Below, piece after piece: positions 7,700 through 18,691 of a stretch of DNA of 64,000 bases. The notes beneath the pieces are model-generated. The model saw nothing but the letters and a program-made list of their open reading frames with translations, made no database searches and was not told the DNA's origin. The position numbers and the translations under genes are program-made. Each line of letters opens with the position of its first letter. Positions within the stretch are counted from its first letter, which is position 1. This stretch comes from GJ-E10 sp035625725 (lineage in GTDB: Bacteria; Pseudomonadota; Gammaproteobacteria; Burkholderiales; Burkholderiaceae_F): positions 1 to 64,000 of the forward strand of contig DASPPB010000034.1 of assembly GCA_035625725.1 (NCBI GenBank), given 5' to 3'.

Positions 7700-8746
7700 A
7701 TGGACCCTGAAGCTTCGAATCCGGCCTCGGAACCCGCTGTCACGACGCCCCGCCCCGGCGGCCGCCGCTGGGCGGCCAGCGCTGCGGACTTTGCACGCCT
7801 GCAGCACGGCCCCGTGCTCAGTCGAGTCGATGACCTCGGAGTGGTCGAACTCGAAGGACCGGATTCCGGGGCCTTCTTGAACTCCCAAAGCACGGCTGAT
7901 ATTGCCGCGATGTCGTCTGCGAGCTGGCAGCTTGGCGGGGTTTGCACTGCCAAGGGGCGGTTGTTGGCGACGTTCGAGGCCTGGCGCTGGCAATCGGGTC
8001 TGCGTCTGCTGCTGCCAAGCGATCTTGTCCAGTCGAGTCTTAGACAATTGTCCAAGTTTGTCTTGCGCGCCAAGGTGCGACTGCGCGATGCCAGTGCGGC
8101 ATGGGCGGCCGTTGGGCTTTGTGGCCCGGGCAGCGCGCAAGCGCTTGCCGATGCCAACATTGAAGCGCCGGAGCAACCCTGGCAGTGTCGCGAACTTGAG
8201 GCCGATGGGCGCATCGCGCGCCTGCCAACCGGCGCGGGCTGCGCGGAGCGCATTTTGCTGGTCGTCCCGGCCGAGCATCTGGACGAGTGGCTTGCGCGCC
8301 TTGTGCGATTCGCGCAAGTCGACAAGGGCGTCTGGTGGTGGGCACAAGTCGATGCGGCGATCCCGGCGGTGTTCGAGGCGACCCGGGAGCTTTTCGTACC
8401 GCAAGCCGTCAATCTCGAGGTTCTCGGTGGCGTGAGTTTCCGCAAGGGCTGCTACCCGGGCCAGGAGGTGGTCGCGCGCAGCCAGTACCTGGGCAAGCTG
8501 CGGCGGCGTCTGGCCCTGGCGCACGCGGATACGCTGGGTGAAACCTCGGACGTCTTTCACAGTGACGAGGCGAGCGCCGTTGGACGCATCGTGATGGCTG
8601 CCGCAGCGCCGGGTGGCGGTTGGGACCTGCTTTTTGAGTGCCCGACCGAGCTGACACAGCGCGGCAGCTTGCACGCCGGCGGGCGCGACGCGCCGGCGTT
8701 GGTGCTGCGCGCTTTGCCCTATCGGATTTTCGATCCGACGGCGTGA
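7700..8746 (+). CDS. ygfZ: Folate-binding protein YgfZ (Fe-S cluster assembly factor)
   Basis: A 348-residue member of the YgfZ/GcvT-like family, which helps maturation or repair of certain iron-sulfur enzymes in a folate-dependent way. The diagnostic K-G-C-Y-x-G-Q-E motif is at residues 249-256 (KGCYPGQE), within RKGCYPGQEVVARSQYLGK. The start at ATG 7700 gives a protein of usual length with the conserved LSRVDDLGVVELEGPDSGAFLNSQ region at 40-63. An upstream in-frame extension exists but would overlap mltG. It is divergent from mltG. Fe-S clients in this cell would include AprB, IspG, RlmN and RlmD. Confidence 0.93.
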   Translation: MDPEASNPASEPAVTTPRPGGRRWAASAADFARLQHGPVLSRVDDLGVVELEGPDSGAFLNSQSTADIAAMSSASWQLGGVCTAKGRLLATFEAWRWQSGLRLLLPSDLVQSSLRQLSKFVLRAKVRLRDASAAWAAVGLCGPGSAQALADANIEAPEQPWQCRELEADGRIARLPTGAGCAERILLVVPAEHLDEWLARLVRFAQVDKGVWWWAQVDAAIPAVFEATRELFVPQAVNLEVLGGVSFRKGCYPGQEVVARSQYLGKLRRRLALAHADTLGETSDVFHSDEASAVGRIVMAAAAPGGGWDLLFECPTELTQRGSLHAGGRDAPALVLRALPYRIFDPTA

Positions 8747-8870
8747 ATTTGCGCTTCGCTGTCGAGGCGCGCACGTCGGGGCCGCGACGATGCGTGACGT
8801 CGCGATTCGACAATACGGGCGCTTTGCGTTAGCGTTAGGCAATTGCTCTTCAAAAATCTCGCCACGTCCC

Positions 8871-9731
8871 ATGTGCCTGATCCTGATCGGCTGGCAATCG
8901 CACCCGGACTTTCCTCTGGTGATTGCGGCCAACCGCGATGAGTTCTACACGCGCAGGACACGGCCCGCCGCTTGGTGGGGCCAGTCGGTTTCCATTCTCG
9001 CGGGCCGTGACGAGGAAGCGGGCGGCACCTGGTTCGGGATCAACCGTCGAGGACGGGTTGCTTTGCTCACCAACGTGCGTGCGCCTCAGGAACGCAATGC
9101 CGCCCGCGCACCTTCTCGCGGTCTGCTGGTTTTGTCGGCGCTGCAAAGCGCCGGCCCCCTCGCCTCCTGGACCAAAGAAAGTGCGCGCGCCGGACAGAGC
9201 TTCAACGGCTATAACTTGCTGGTCGGAGAGCCGCTGCCAGCTCCCGCGCGAGGCATCGACGCGCAGATCCTCTACACGACCAATCGTACGGGGCCCGACT
9301 CCGAGGAGCCGCGTGCGCTTGCCCCGGGGATCTATGGTCTTTCCAACGGACTGCTCGATACCCCTTGGCCCAAGGTTACGCGGGGCGTGACGGCATTTGC
9401 CTGTCAGCTGGCCAACCGCATCGATGTCGATGCGCTATTGGGAATCATGGCCAACCGCGAAATCGCGCGCGATGCGGAGCTGCCGCACACGGGTGTGCCC
9501 CTGGATTGGGAGCGCGCGCTCTCGGCGATCCAGATCCGCGCCAAGGGCTACGGGACGCGCGCTACTACCATTCTCACCGTGCGGCGCGATGGAACCGTCC
9601 ATTTTTTTGAGCGCGCGTTTTCTTCCGACGATCCTGAGCAATTCGTCGACCGCCAATTCGAGTTCGTGATCGATGGCACGGGCTATCGTGCCCCGATTCT
9701 CGACTCTCCGCCCAGGCGCGAGCGCGGATAG
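8871..9731 (+). CDS. NRDE (TANGO2-like) family protein
   Basis: A 286-residue protein beginning MCLILIGWQSHPDFPL with the namesake N-R-D-E motif at residues 21-24. The family (also called Ser/Thr-rich protein T10 or TANGO2-like) is widespread; in animals TANGO2 has been linked to Golgi organisation and haem or lipid handling, while the bacterial role is unsettled. The Cys at residue 2 right after Met is conserved and suggests an N-terminal-nucleophile fold like that of acylases. GGTWFGINRRGRVALLTNVR near 45-65 is another family block. It lies 124 bases after ygfZ in the same direction. Confidence 0.88.
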   Translation: MCLILIGWQSHPDFPLVIAANRDEFYTRRTRPAAWWGQSVSILAGRDEEAGGTWFGINRRGRVALLTNVRAPQERNAARAPSRGLLVLSALQSAGPLASWTKESARAGQSFNGYNLLVGEPLPAPARGIDAQILYTTNRTGPDSEEPRALAPGIYGLSNGLLDTPWPKVTRGVTAFACQLANRIDVDALLGIMANREIARDAELPHTGVPLDWERALSAIQIRAKGYGTRATTILTVRRDGTVHFFERAFSSDDPEQFVDRQFEFVIDGTGYRAPILDSPPRRERG

Positions 9732-10128
9732 CAGCTGGGTTTGGCCGCAACGCGCGCGTTTCCCATCTGCACGGTCGCTCGAGGTTGCGCCGCCCCGCGT
9801 GTGCCGCGACTCTCGGAAAGCTCCGCTTCGGATTCAAACACCGCGACAGAAACCACCCGCAGAGGCTTTCTCCTTTGTCGATCGAATATTCGCGAGCGTG
9901 CGCCGGCGCGAGCGCTTTGTTCGAAGCACGACGTACGGGTGCCCCGGATGACGGCAACTTTGCGCACCTGCCGGGCCGGGCATTGGGAGAATCGAAGCGT
10001 GAGGCGAGGGATTCTCGGCAACAATCGGCCGACGGGCGCATTTCGCATTTAATACGGTACGCATCCCCGCGGGCTGCAAAACCTGCACCGCAACCCCAGG
10101 CGCCACCAAGCAACAGGAGAAGTCGATT
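9732..10128. other. 397-base gap without a recognised gene
   Basis: No convincing coding frame was found on either strand. The right end holds the leader of the downstream PLP enzyme with a clear AGGAG ribosome site at 10116-10120. An inverted repeat GAGAATC ... GATTCTC (about 9987-10017) is present. TTTAAT near 10048 is a possible -10 box without a good -35. I saw no known methionine-related riboswitch pattern, although the downstream gene would make one plausible. Confidence 0.5.
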
Positions 10129-11298
10129 ATGAGCGAGGGACTTGCCACGCGTGCGATTCACGCCGGTGAAATCTTCGATCCTCACGGTGCACCGCACACG
10201 CCGGTCTACAACACCACAACCTTTCGATTCGCATCCACGGCCGAGCTGCTCGACGTGGTCGACGGACGCAAGCCCGGTAGCCTGTACACGCGCTATGGAC
10301 TCAATCCGACCATCCAAGCCCTGGAGAGCAAGCTCGCCGCTTTGGAAGATGCCGAGGCAGCGTGGGCCTTTTGTTCCGGGATGGCAGCGGAGGCGGCACT
10401 CTTCCTCACGCACGGGCGCCGGGGAATCGTTTGTCTGGGTGACGCCTATGGCGGGACGCTCGAGCTGCTGGGCTCCCAGCTGCACGAGTTGGGAATCCCG
10501 ACAGACCTCCTCCTGGGCAGGGAGCTCGATGCCCTGGAGCAAGGTCTTGCCCGGGGCGCGCGACTTGTCTTTCTCGAAACCCCGACAAACCCCGCGCTCG
10601 AAATCTTCGACATCGCTGCGATCGGCGCCGTGGCCCATCGGCACGGTGCCTTGCTCGCGGTGGACAACACGTTTGCTTCGCCCGTCAACCAGAAACCGCT
10701 GGCGCTCGGCGCCGATCTCGTCGTGCACAGCGCCACCAAATACCTGGGCGGGCACAGCGACATCACCGCGGGCGCCATCATGGGGTCGAAGGACCTCCTG
10801 GCGCCCATCTGGAACTGGCGCAAGAATCTTGGCTCGATGCTCGCGCCCGAAACGGCGTCGCTTCTGGCACGCAGCCTGCGCACGCTGGTCGTTCGAGTTG
10901 AGCGTCAGAACCGCACGGCACAAATGGTTGCTGAGGCATTGGCCCGGCACGCGCGCATTGAACGCGTGCTCTACCCGGGCCTCCAGAGCTTCCCCGGCCA
11001 TGCACTTGCGCGCGCCCAGATGCGCGGTTTCGGCGGCGTGCTGACGATCGAAGTTAAGGGGGGAGGCGCGGCGGCTACGCGCGTGGCCGACGGGTTGAGG
11101 CTCTTCGCTCTTGCGCCGAGCCTTGGCGGCGCCGAGAGCCTCGTCACGCAGCCCTGCACCACGACGCACCAAGGTCTGTCGCCAGAGGAGCGCGCGCGGC
11201 GCGGCATCTCCGACGCAATGCTGCGCTTGTCGATCGGTCTGGAGGACCCGGCCGATCTCATTGCGGATCTGGAGCGCTCGCTGGCCGAGGCACTCTGA
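10129..11298 (+). CDS. Cys/Met-metabolism PLP-dependent enzyme (cystathionine synthase/lyase type)
   Basis: A 389-residue fold-type I PLP enzyme of the trans-sulfuration family. Key features are YTRYGLNPTIQALESKLAALE (54-74), SGMAAEAALF, the phosphate/ring-stacking DAYGGT (105-110), VDNTFASP (178-185) and the Schiff-base lysine K204 in HSATKYLGGHSD. The C-terminal SLGGAESLVTQP, with the following Ser/Glu pattern, is shared by cystathionine gamma-synthase, gamma-lyase, beta-lyase and methionine gamma-lyase, so the precise reaction cannot be fixed from sequence. The residue after Y in the active-site DAYGGT and the YTRYGLNPT motif fit cystathionine gamma-synthase/lyase enzymes. It stands alone between two gaps. 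Confidence 0.88.
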   Translation: MSEGLATRAIHAGEIFDPHGAPHTPVYNTTTFRFASTAELLDVVDGRKPGSLYTRYGLNPTIQALESKLAALEDAEAAWAFCSGMAAEAALFLTHGRRGIVCLGDAYGGTLELLGSQLHELGIPTDLLLGRELDALEQGLARGARLVFLETPTNPALEIFDIAAIGAVAHRHGALLAVDNTFASPVNQKPLALGADLVVHSATKYLGGHSDITAGAIMGSKDLLAPIWNWRKNLGSMLAPETASLLARSLRTLVVRVERQNRTAQMVAEALARHARIERVLYPGLQSFPGHALARAQMRGFGGVLTIEVKGGGAAATRVADGLRLFALAPSLGGAESLVTQPCTTTHQGLSPEERARRGISDAMLRLSIGLEDPADLIADLERSLAEAL

Positions 11299-11662
11299 TT
11301 GCTCAGGGCTTTGTTGCCGAATCGACGCAGGAACGATTCTTCGGGCCCCTTTTCTTGCGCGAAACCGAAGCGAGGCGGTGCACGGATCCAAGCGAGGATT
11401 TTCTTCTCCCTCGTCTTCGCGGGTCCGGCCGACCAAGTGCACCAAGCGATCGGCGAAGAACGCGAGGAACGCTCGGGGCAGTGCCACAAAACCTATTCTG
11501 ATATTGCCCACCGGTTGGGCGAGATGGGCGCACCGGCAGCCCACCCTCATGCCGGTCGCGCTACGGCCGTGATCGGGCACGCGCCTGCCCGGTACGCAAG
11601 GGCCGCGCGGCGCCCTGTGGCCGACCCCCTCCGTCGGCCGGGCGGGGAGCCCGCGGTCGGTG
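11299..11662. other. 364-base convergent gap without a recognised gene
   Basis: The gap lies between the convergent PLP enzyme and GNAT genes. No frame on either strand resembles a protein I know. The only clear element is a perfect hairpin at 11619-11639. Confidence 0.5.
11619..11639. terminator. Hairpin in convergent gap
   Basis: GGCCGAC (11619-11625) and GTCGGCC (11633-11639) form a perfect 7-bp stem around a 7-base C-rich loop. No T-run follows on either strand, so it may only be a weak or Rho-assisted terminator serving both convergent genes. Confidence 0.3.
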
Positions 11663-12145
11663 TCAAACTTCGGAGGGCAAATGCCGCACCATCGTGCGAT
11701 GCAAGATCCCCGCCTCCTCGTACTGCGGCCCGATTGCAGTGAATCCTTCCTTCTCGTAGAAGGAAATCGCACCGAGTTGCGCGTGCAGCCGGAGTTGCTG
11801 CATTCCGCGGCTTTTTGCGATCGCCACGAGCGTGTGCAAGAGCGTTGCCCCGATGCCCTGGCCGCGCGCGCCGCGCAGCACTGCCATGCGGCCTATGTGC
11901 CCGTCGGCAAGCAATCGCCCCGTACCCAATGGCGCCCCGCACGGATCTAGCGCCACGACATGGACCGCGAGAGCGTCTTGTTCGTCGATCTCCAGGTTTG
12001 CAGGGATTCCCTGTTCTTTGACAAAGACCGCGTAGCGCACAGCCAGAGCCCAGGCGCGCAACTGCTTCCAGTCGCCAACACGAAGACTGACCTCGAGGCT
12101 GGGGGGTGCGCGCACCGCCCTGGCGGTCTGCGCGCGCCGCCTCAC
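11663..12145 (-). CDS. GNAT-family N-acetyltransferase (ElaA/YjcF-like)
   Basis: A 160-residue acetyltransferase. The acetyl-CoA loop is visible in VLRGARGQGIGATLLHTLV (about 87-106, R/Q-x-x-G-x-G/A), followed by LRLHAQLGAISFYEKEGF (about 118-136), the usual last part of the GNAT fold. The N-terminal LRYAVFVKEQGIP-type segment (RYAVFVKEQ, EIDEQDALAVHVVAL) is typical of the YjcF/ElaA subgroup. The substrate is unknown. Its ATG lies 21 bases before the stop of the M16 peptidase gene in coordinates (downstream of it on the minus strand), so the two may be cotranscribed. Confidence 0.85.
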   Translation of the reverse strand: MRRRAQTARAVRAPPSLEVSLRVGDWKQLRAWALAVRYAVFVKEQGIPANLEIDEQDALAVHVVALDPCGAPLGTGRLLADGHIGRMAVLRGARGQGIGATLLHTLVAIAKSRGMQQLRLHAQLGAISFYEKEGFTAIGPQYEEAGILHRTMVRHLPSEV

Positions 12146-12165
12146 TTGCGTACTCGAGACAGGAG

Positions 12166-14913
12166 CTATTTTGCCCCCTTTCGGGCGTCGCCCGCCACAA
12201 CGGTGCTGAGCTGATCGGGCTTGAGATAACGCCGCACGGTCTCCGTGATTTGCGCGGCGGTCAACGCGCGCAACTTGTCTTCCAGCTTCCGGCTAAATTC
12301 GAAAGTGCGCCCTAAATCAAGATTCGACACCCATGCCGCGGCGACAGCAGCGTCGTCGGACCGAGCCAACATGCGCGACTGCAAGACACCGCGGCGCGCC
12401 TCCTCGACTTCGCTCTCGCCGAACCCGTCGCGCAAGACCCGGTCGATCTCCTCGCGAACATCGGTCTCCACCCGATCCACGTTCTGCGGAGCGGCAATGG
12501 CACCGATCGCCCAGGCCGCGGCACGGTCGCGGCCTCCAACGAACAGGCTCGATCCGATGCCATAGGAAAGCCCGTCTTTTTGGCGCACACGATCGACGAG
12601 CCGATTGTGCAGGCCCGCGCCGCCGCCGATCATTTCGTTGCCAAGCAGCAGGGCGGGCGCGTCCGGATCGTCGTCGCGCAGGTCGAGGGACATGCGGGCC
12701 TGATACACGGCGTTCTCCTTGTCCGGCGTGTCGATGAACACGCGCGTTGCTGCAACCGGATGCGGTTCGCGCAAGATTTCCGCGTAGGCCATCTTTGATT
12801 TCCAGTCGGCAAACAGCGTTGGTATCTCTTTTTCGACCGCGTCAGCGTCGAAGTCGCCCACGAGAGCGATTTCGCCCCGCGCGGTTCCCCAGAACTCATC
12901 GAAGAAGGCCTTGACATCATTGAGCGAAACGCCATTGATCGCGTCGATTCTGTCCTTGAGGGAGATGTAGTGTCGGGGATCTCCGACGGCATACGCGTCG
13001 AAGTGGCGTTGAATGCTGTCGCGTGCAAGTTGTGCCGGATCGCTCAGCTTGGCCTGCAGGCCGGTGAGAAGCTCGCGTTTGAGCTGTTCGAACTCGGTTG
13101 GCGGAAAATTTGCTTCCCGCACCACCGTCGCGGTGAGACGTAGCGCCTCGAGAACGGTGGAGCGGTCGGCCTGAAAATCGAACAGGTCCCCCGTCATCTT
13201 GAGCCGCGTCATCTCGTCGGCGATCTGCTGGCGCGTGCGCTTTGCCGTGCCGCGTCCGATCATTTCCGCGGTCAATTCGCTCACGATCGTCTTGCCTTGG
13301 AGATTTCCGACGTCGCCAAAGCGAAACGCCATGGCTACATTGACCGTCCCCCCGCGGGTTTTCTTCGGCAACAGCGCCACTTTCAAGTTGCCAAAGTTCA
13401 CAAGCCGCGTGCGCGCGTCGATGTTCTGTTGGGTGGGCTCGAACTCCTCGCCCGCGGCAACGGTTTCCCGGGGAGTGAAACCCTGGAGCATCTCCTCCAC
13501 GCTCAGGGGTTGCGGAATTTCTGCGCGCAGCGGCTTGTCCTCCGGAATAAAAAGACCAACGGTTCGGTTGTCCCGGCGAAAATAGTGCGCGGCGGCAGCG
13601 GCAACCTCGTCCGCGGTGGCTTTGGCCGTGTCGTCGCGATCGACAAAAAACAGCCGCCAGTCGCCTTGCGCAATGGACTCGGACACGGCGATTCCGAATT
13701 CCTGAGGATCGGCCAGTGCACGCTCGGCCTCGGTTTCCTCCGCGCGCCGTACCCGATCCATTTCCTCCGCGGTGGGTGGGTTCTTGGCAAACGTGGTCTC
13801 GAGCACCTCAATTAAGTGGTCCCGGGCCCGATCGAGCGAGTCGCCGGGTTTAACGCGCGCCCCGAAGACGAGCGCACCGGGATCGTACAAATCGAGCTGT
13901 TCGACAAACACCTCGGCGGCAATACCAGTTTCGACGAGCTCATGAAACAGCCGCCCGTTGGGCGTGTCGCCGAGAATCTCGCCGGCAATCCCCAGCGATG
14001 CACTCTCCCGGCTTCGTGCCGCCGGTATGTGGTAGCCCACCATGACGAGCTGCGTGTCGCCTTTGCGCCGCACGACGACGCTGCGTTCCCCGTCTTGTGT
14101 GGGTTCGACCGTCCACTGGGGCGGCAGCTCGCGCTTGGGCCGCGGTATGACGCCGAAATCCGCCGCAATCCGTTGGAGCGTGCGCTTCACGTCGAAGCTG
14201 CCCGCGACGATCAACACGGCGTTGTCGGGCTGATAGTACTCGTGGTAGAAGGCCCGAAGGTTTGCAATTCCGACGTTTTCGATGTCGCTGCGATTTCCAA
14301 TCGCCTCCTTGCCGTAGTTGTGCCACTCGAACATCGCGGAGAGCAGTCGCTTGAACAAGACACTCGATGGCCGGGTCTCGCCCATCTCGTATTCGTTGCG
14401 CACGACCGTCATCTCCGAATCCAGATCCTTGCGCGAGATAAACGAATTGGTCATCGCGTCGGCTTCGCGCGCAAGCGCCCAGCGCAGGTTGTCGTCGCTC
14501 GCCTGAAAGGTGGAAAAATAGTTGGTGCGGTCGTAGTACGTCGATCCGTTATTGCGAAAGCCTCGAGCGGCGAATTCCTTTTCGGGGTGCGGGAAATGGG
14601 TCGAGCCCTTGAACATCAGGTGTTCGAGCAAGTGCGCCATCCCGGTCTCGCCATAGTTTTCCATGCGAGAGCCGACTTTGTACGTCACATTGACGGTGAC
14701 CGTCGGCTTGGTACGGTCCGGATACAGGAGGACCTTCAAACCGTTGCGCAAGTGGTACTCCTCGACGCCCTCCACCGTTCGCACTTTGGTCACGCCCTCG
14801 GGCAGGGCTGCACTTGTCGCCGCAAGCGCCAGGGCGTGGGTTAGTACCAGAGCGATCGCTATGACCGCGTGCGACCAAACCATGCGTAGCGGCGAACCCG
14901 TACGAGCCTTCAT
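12166..14913 (-). CDS. Periplasmic M16 zinc peptidase (two-domain, pitrilysin family)
   Basis: A 915-residue secreted peptidase. A signal peptide lies at the start (hydrophobic MVWSHAVIAIALVLTHALALAA, ending near residue 33). The first M16 domain has the inverted zinc motif HxxEH in MAHLLEHLMFKG (about 94-98), with the distal ligand Glu in VVRNEYEMGE about 75 residues on. The second half (from about 480) is an inactive-type M16 domain with GRGTAKRTRQQIADEM and GLSYGIGSSLF. I set the start at ATG 14913; an ATG at 14940 adds nine residues. It begins 64 bases after the hydrolase gene on the same strand. Confidence 0.92.
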   Translation of the reverse strand: MKARTGSPLRMVWSHAVIAIALVLTHALALAATSAALPEGVTKVRTVEGVEEYHLRNGLKVLLYPDRTKPTVTVNVTYKVGSRMENYGETGMAHLLEHLMFKGSTHFPHPEKEFAARGFRNNGSTYYDRTNYFSTFQASDDNLRWALAREADAMTNSFISRKDLDSEMTVVRNEYEMGETRPSSVLFKRLLSAMFEWHNYGKEAIGNRSDIENVGIANLRAFYHEYYQPDNAVLIVAGSFDVKRTLQRIAADFGVIPRPKRELPPQWTVEPTQDGERSVVVRRKGDTQLVMVGYHIPAARSRESASLGIAGEILGDTPNGRLFHELVETGIAAEVFVEQLDLYDPGALVFGARVKPGDSLDRARDHLIEVLETTFAKNPPTAEEMDRVRRAEETEAERALADPQEFGIAVSESIAQGDWRLFFVDRDDTAKATADEVAAAAAHYFRRDNRTVGLFIPEDKPLRAEIPQPLSVEEMLQGFTPRETVAAGEEFEPTQQNIDARTRLVNFGNLKVALLPKKTRGGTVNVAMAFRFGDVGNLQGKTIVSELTAEMIGRGTAKRTRQQIADEMTRLKMTGDLFDFQADRSTVLEALRLTATVVREANFPPTEFEQLKRELLTGLQAKLSDPAQLARDSIQRHFDAYAVGDPRHYISLKDRIDAINGVSLNDVKAFFDEFWGTARGEIALVGDFDADAVEKEIPTLFADWKSKMAYAEILREPHPVAATRVFIDTPDKENAVYQARMSLDLRDDDPDAPALLLGNEMIGGGAGLHNRLVDRVRQKDGLSYGIGSSLFVGGRDRAAAWAIGAIAAPQNVDRVETDVREEIDRVLRDGFGESEVEEARRGVLQSRMLARSDDAAVAAAWVSNLDLGRTFEFSRKLEDKLRALTAAQITETVRRYLKPDQLSTVVAGDARKGAK

Positions 14914-14977
14914 GCTCCTATCCTCCGTTTTGGCGGCCATCCCCGCCCTGGCTGCCGCGCACGCGGCGATCCCACCC

Positions 14978-15883
14978 TCAGACTCGCGGCGCGTGCATAA
15001 ATTCCAAGATGCGCTGCGCGACCCGTCCTGGCTCTTCGTGCACGATCCAGTGCGTTGCAGCGGCGAAGCGTTCGATCAGCAGGTTTGGCACCCACGCTTC
15101 CAGGCCATCGAGCAGTTCCGCGACCAGCGATTCGTCGCGCATTCCCCATAAAACGAGGGTGGGAACGGCAACGAAAAAATGCTCCGCGTTCAGGCGCAGC
15201 GCCGCGGTGCCCTCGCTCGACTCCGGGGCGGGGTGCAGAGGCGAGGCCCGATAATAATTGAGCGGTCCCGTCAGGCCGCGTCGCCAGACCTCGACGTAGC
15301 GCTGCAGCCGCTCGGGCGTGAGCCAGGCATGACCGGCCCGCGGCATGGAACGCAGCCAGTCCTTTAGGCGTGCGAATTCGTCGGCTGCCAGGGCCTCTTC
15401 CATCTGCGGCGATCGCAACCACGTAACGTGGCGGCTGGCGGCCTGCTGGGCGGGATTGCGCGATAGCTCACGGGCCAGCGCGTTGGGGTGCGGCGCGTTG
15501 ACCACGACGAGCCGCTCGAGGCGCTCGGGATGGGCGCTGGCCAGACGCCAGGCGGCGGAGCCGCCCCAGTCGTGACCAACGATCGTGGCGCGCTCGTAGC
15601 CCAGTTCGGTGATCAGATCGACCAGGTCCTCGACGACCGAGCGCAGCCGATAGGCATCGAGTCCGTGCGGTTGGCTCGAGAGGTTGTAGCCGCGTAAATC
15701 GGGAGCAACCGCGTAATGCCCTTCGTCGAAGGCCGGCAGAATCTCGTCCCAGGCGCCCGAGTATTCCGGAAACCCGTGAAGAAACAACACCAAACGTGCT
15801 CCGGGTTGTCCGCTGCTCGCGTAGTGCAGACGGATGCCGCTGGGCAGTTTCGCGAATTGTCCTGTCGCTAGAGTTTGGGCCAT
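14978..15883 (-). CDS. Alpha/beta hydrolase (epoxide hydrolase / dehalogenase type)
   Basis: A 301-residue alpha/beta hydrolase. HGFPE at 36-40 gives the oxyanion region, and the nucleophile is an aspartate, D105, in GHDWGG. That pattern is characteristic of soluble epoxide hydrolases and haloalkane or fluoroacetate dehalogenases rather than serine esterases. The catalytic His is in AATHWIVHEEP near 277. A cap domain between about 140 and 215 includes RYVEVWRRGLTGPLNYYRA, whose tyrosines could activate an epoxide. The substrate is not known. It lies upstream of the M16 peptidase gene on the same strand and divergent from yciB. Confidence 0.88.
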   Translation of the reverse strand: MAQTLATGQFAKLPSGIRLHYASSGQPGARLVLFLHGFPEYSGAWDEILPAFDEGHYAVAPDLRGYNLSSQPHGLDAYRLRSVVEDLVDLITELGYERATIVGHDWGGSAAWRLASAHPERLERLVVVNAPHPNALARELSRNPAQQAASRHVTWLRSPQMEEALAADEFARLKDWLRSMPRAGHAWLTPERLQRYVEVWRRGLTGPLNYYRASPLHPAPESSEGTAALRLNAEHFFVAVPTLVLWGMRDESLVAELLDGLEAWVPNLLIERFAAATHWIVHEEPGRVAQRILEFMHAPRV

Positions 15884-16015
15884 GGAAAGAAGGGGACGCT
15901 CGGATCCGAGGGCGGCATCGCGGCCGGCGGCCGCGTTCGTCTTGCCCGTAGAATTGTGTTCGCTTCGCCTTTAGCCCGCAACCAGGTGCGCGTCGCCGCG
16001 CGAAAATGACAAATC

Positions 16016-16654
16016 GTGAAAGTCCTCTTTGACCTGCTGCCCGTGATCGTCTTTTTCGGGGCCTTTCGACTTGCCAGGAGCCTGCCCGAGGCCACGGTGG
16101 CCCTGGTCGTCTCCACGGTCGGAGCGCTCAGTGGCACCACCGAACAGCAAGTCGAGCTCAGCGCGGTGATTGTGGCATCGGTAAGCGCCATCGTTGTAAC
16201 CGCCCTACAAATCAGTTGGTTGCTGGCCCGGCGCCTGCCGGTCAAGCCCGCCGTGTGGATCAGCGCCGTGTTGATCGTTGTCTTCGGCGGGCTGACCGTC
16301 TGGTTGCGTAACGAGTGGTTTATCAAGTGGAAACCCTCGATTCTGTACTGGGCGTTTGCCGCGATTCTGGCGGGCGGCAAATGGATCTGGGACCGCAATT
16401 TGCTGGGAGCGCTGCTATCGGGTGAACTGGAACTGCCGCAGCTGGTCTGGGATCGCTTGCTCGTTGCGTGGACAATTTTTTTCGTGGTGCTGGGTGCGGC
16501 GAACCTCTACGTCGCCTATACCTGGAGCACCGATAGCTGGGTGAATTTCAAGACATTCGGTCTGCTCGGATCGACTCTCGGTTTTTCGATCCTCTCCGGG
16601 TTTTACCTGGCCCGCTACATCAAATCCGAAGTCAAAACCGAAGGCGATGGCTGA
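16016..16654 (+). CDS. yciB: Inner-membrane protein YciB (septation protein A family)
   Basis: A 212-residue integral membrane protein with five or six predicted helices (about 5-20, 25-37, 50-69, 76-97, 103-118, 148-167, 175-200). Family blocks include MKVLFDLLPVIVFF, NEWFIKWKPSILYW and the closing YLARYIKSE. YciB acts in cell-envelope and division processes in enterobacteria. The start is GTG at 16016; an out-of-frame ATG just upstream (16006) is not used. The 3' end overlaps bolA by 8 bases, a common pairing. Confidence 0.93.
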   Translation: MKVLFDLLPVIVFFGAFRLARSLPEATVALVVSTVGALSGTTEQQVELSAVIVASVSAIVVTALQISWLLARRLPVKPAVWISAVLIVVFGGLTVWLRNEWFIKWKPSILYWAFAAILAGGKWIWDRNLLGALLSGELELPQLVWDRLLVAWTIFFVVLGAANLYVAYTWSTDSWVNFKTFGLLGSTLGFSILSGFYLARYIKSEVKTEGDG

Positions 16655-16928
16655 GGACCTCAGGGGCGCGATCACGGGGCGCCTTCGTGACCTGGAACCC
16701 CTGGAGCTGCAAATCGAGGACCAAAGCGCGGCGCATGCGGGACACGCGGGCGCCGCTTCCGGGGCGCATTTGCATCTGCGCTTGGTCAGCGCTGCTTTTG
16801 ACGGCCTCTCGCGCCTACAGCGCCACCGTCTGATCTACGAGCGTCTCGCTCCCCTGATGGCCGGCCGCATCCATGCCCTGCGCTTGACCCTGCTCGCGCC
16901 CGGAGAAGAGCGCACGCGGGTGCGCTGA
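16647..16928 (+). CDS. bolA: BolA family protein
   Basis: A 93-residue BolA-like protein. After a helix (residues 1-15), the segment LELQIEDQSAAHAGHAG holds the conserved His residues, followed by GAHLHLRLVSAAFDGLSRLQRHRLIYERLAPLMAGRIHAL, the KH-like core with the invariant F-x-G/x-x-x-x-x-R-H-R-x-(I/V) pattern. BolA proteins partner with monothiol glutaredoxins in iron-sulfur trafficking. It overlaps yciB by 8 bases and is convergent with aceB. Confidence 0.92.
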   Translation: MAEDLRGAITGRLRDLEPLELQIEDQSAAHAGHAGAASGAHLHLRLVSAAFDGLSRLQRHRLIYERLAPLMAGRIHALRLTLLAPGEERTRVR

Positions 16929-16966
16929 GCCAGCCGTTGCGGGCGCGCAGGCCGCGCACGCCACGC

Positions 16967-18619
<1,653 letters not shown>

Positions 18620-18652
18620 TGCGACCCCCCTGCGATGCCAATGGGAAGATGC

Positions 18653-18679
18653 AAAAAAATCGGCCGCGCAAAGGCGGCC
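18653..18679 (-). terminator. Intrinsic terminator in the aceB leader
   Basis: On the minus strand GGCCGC (18679-18674), a 6-base loop and GCGGCC (18667-18662) are followed by GA and then seven T (18659-18653). This is a textbook Rho-independent terminator. It ends only 34 bases before the aceB ATG, leaving no room for a separate promoter between, so it either ends aceA read-through or works as an attenuator for aceB. Confidence 0.75.
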
Positions 18680-18691
18680 CAATTCTTCTTC

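Noticed and set aside
7334..8932. A 532-codon minus-strand frame over ygfZ
   Set aside because: Antisense of YgfZ with Arg/Gln-rich composition and no recognised domain.
9574..11772. A 732-codon open frame on the minus strand over the PLP enzyme and NRDE gene
   Set aside because: It lies opposite well-recognised proteins, is rich in Arg/Ala/Gly and shows no family features; in GC-rich DNA such antisense frames are common.
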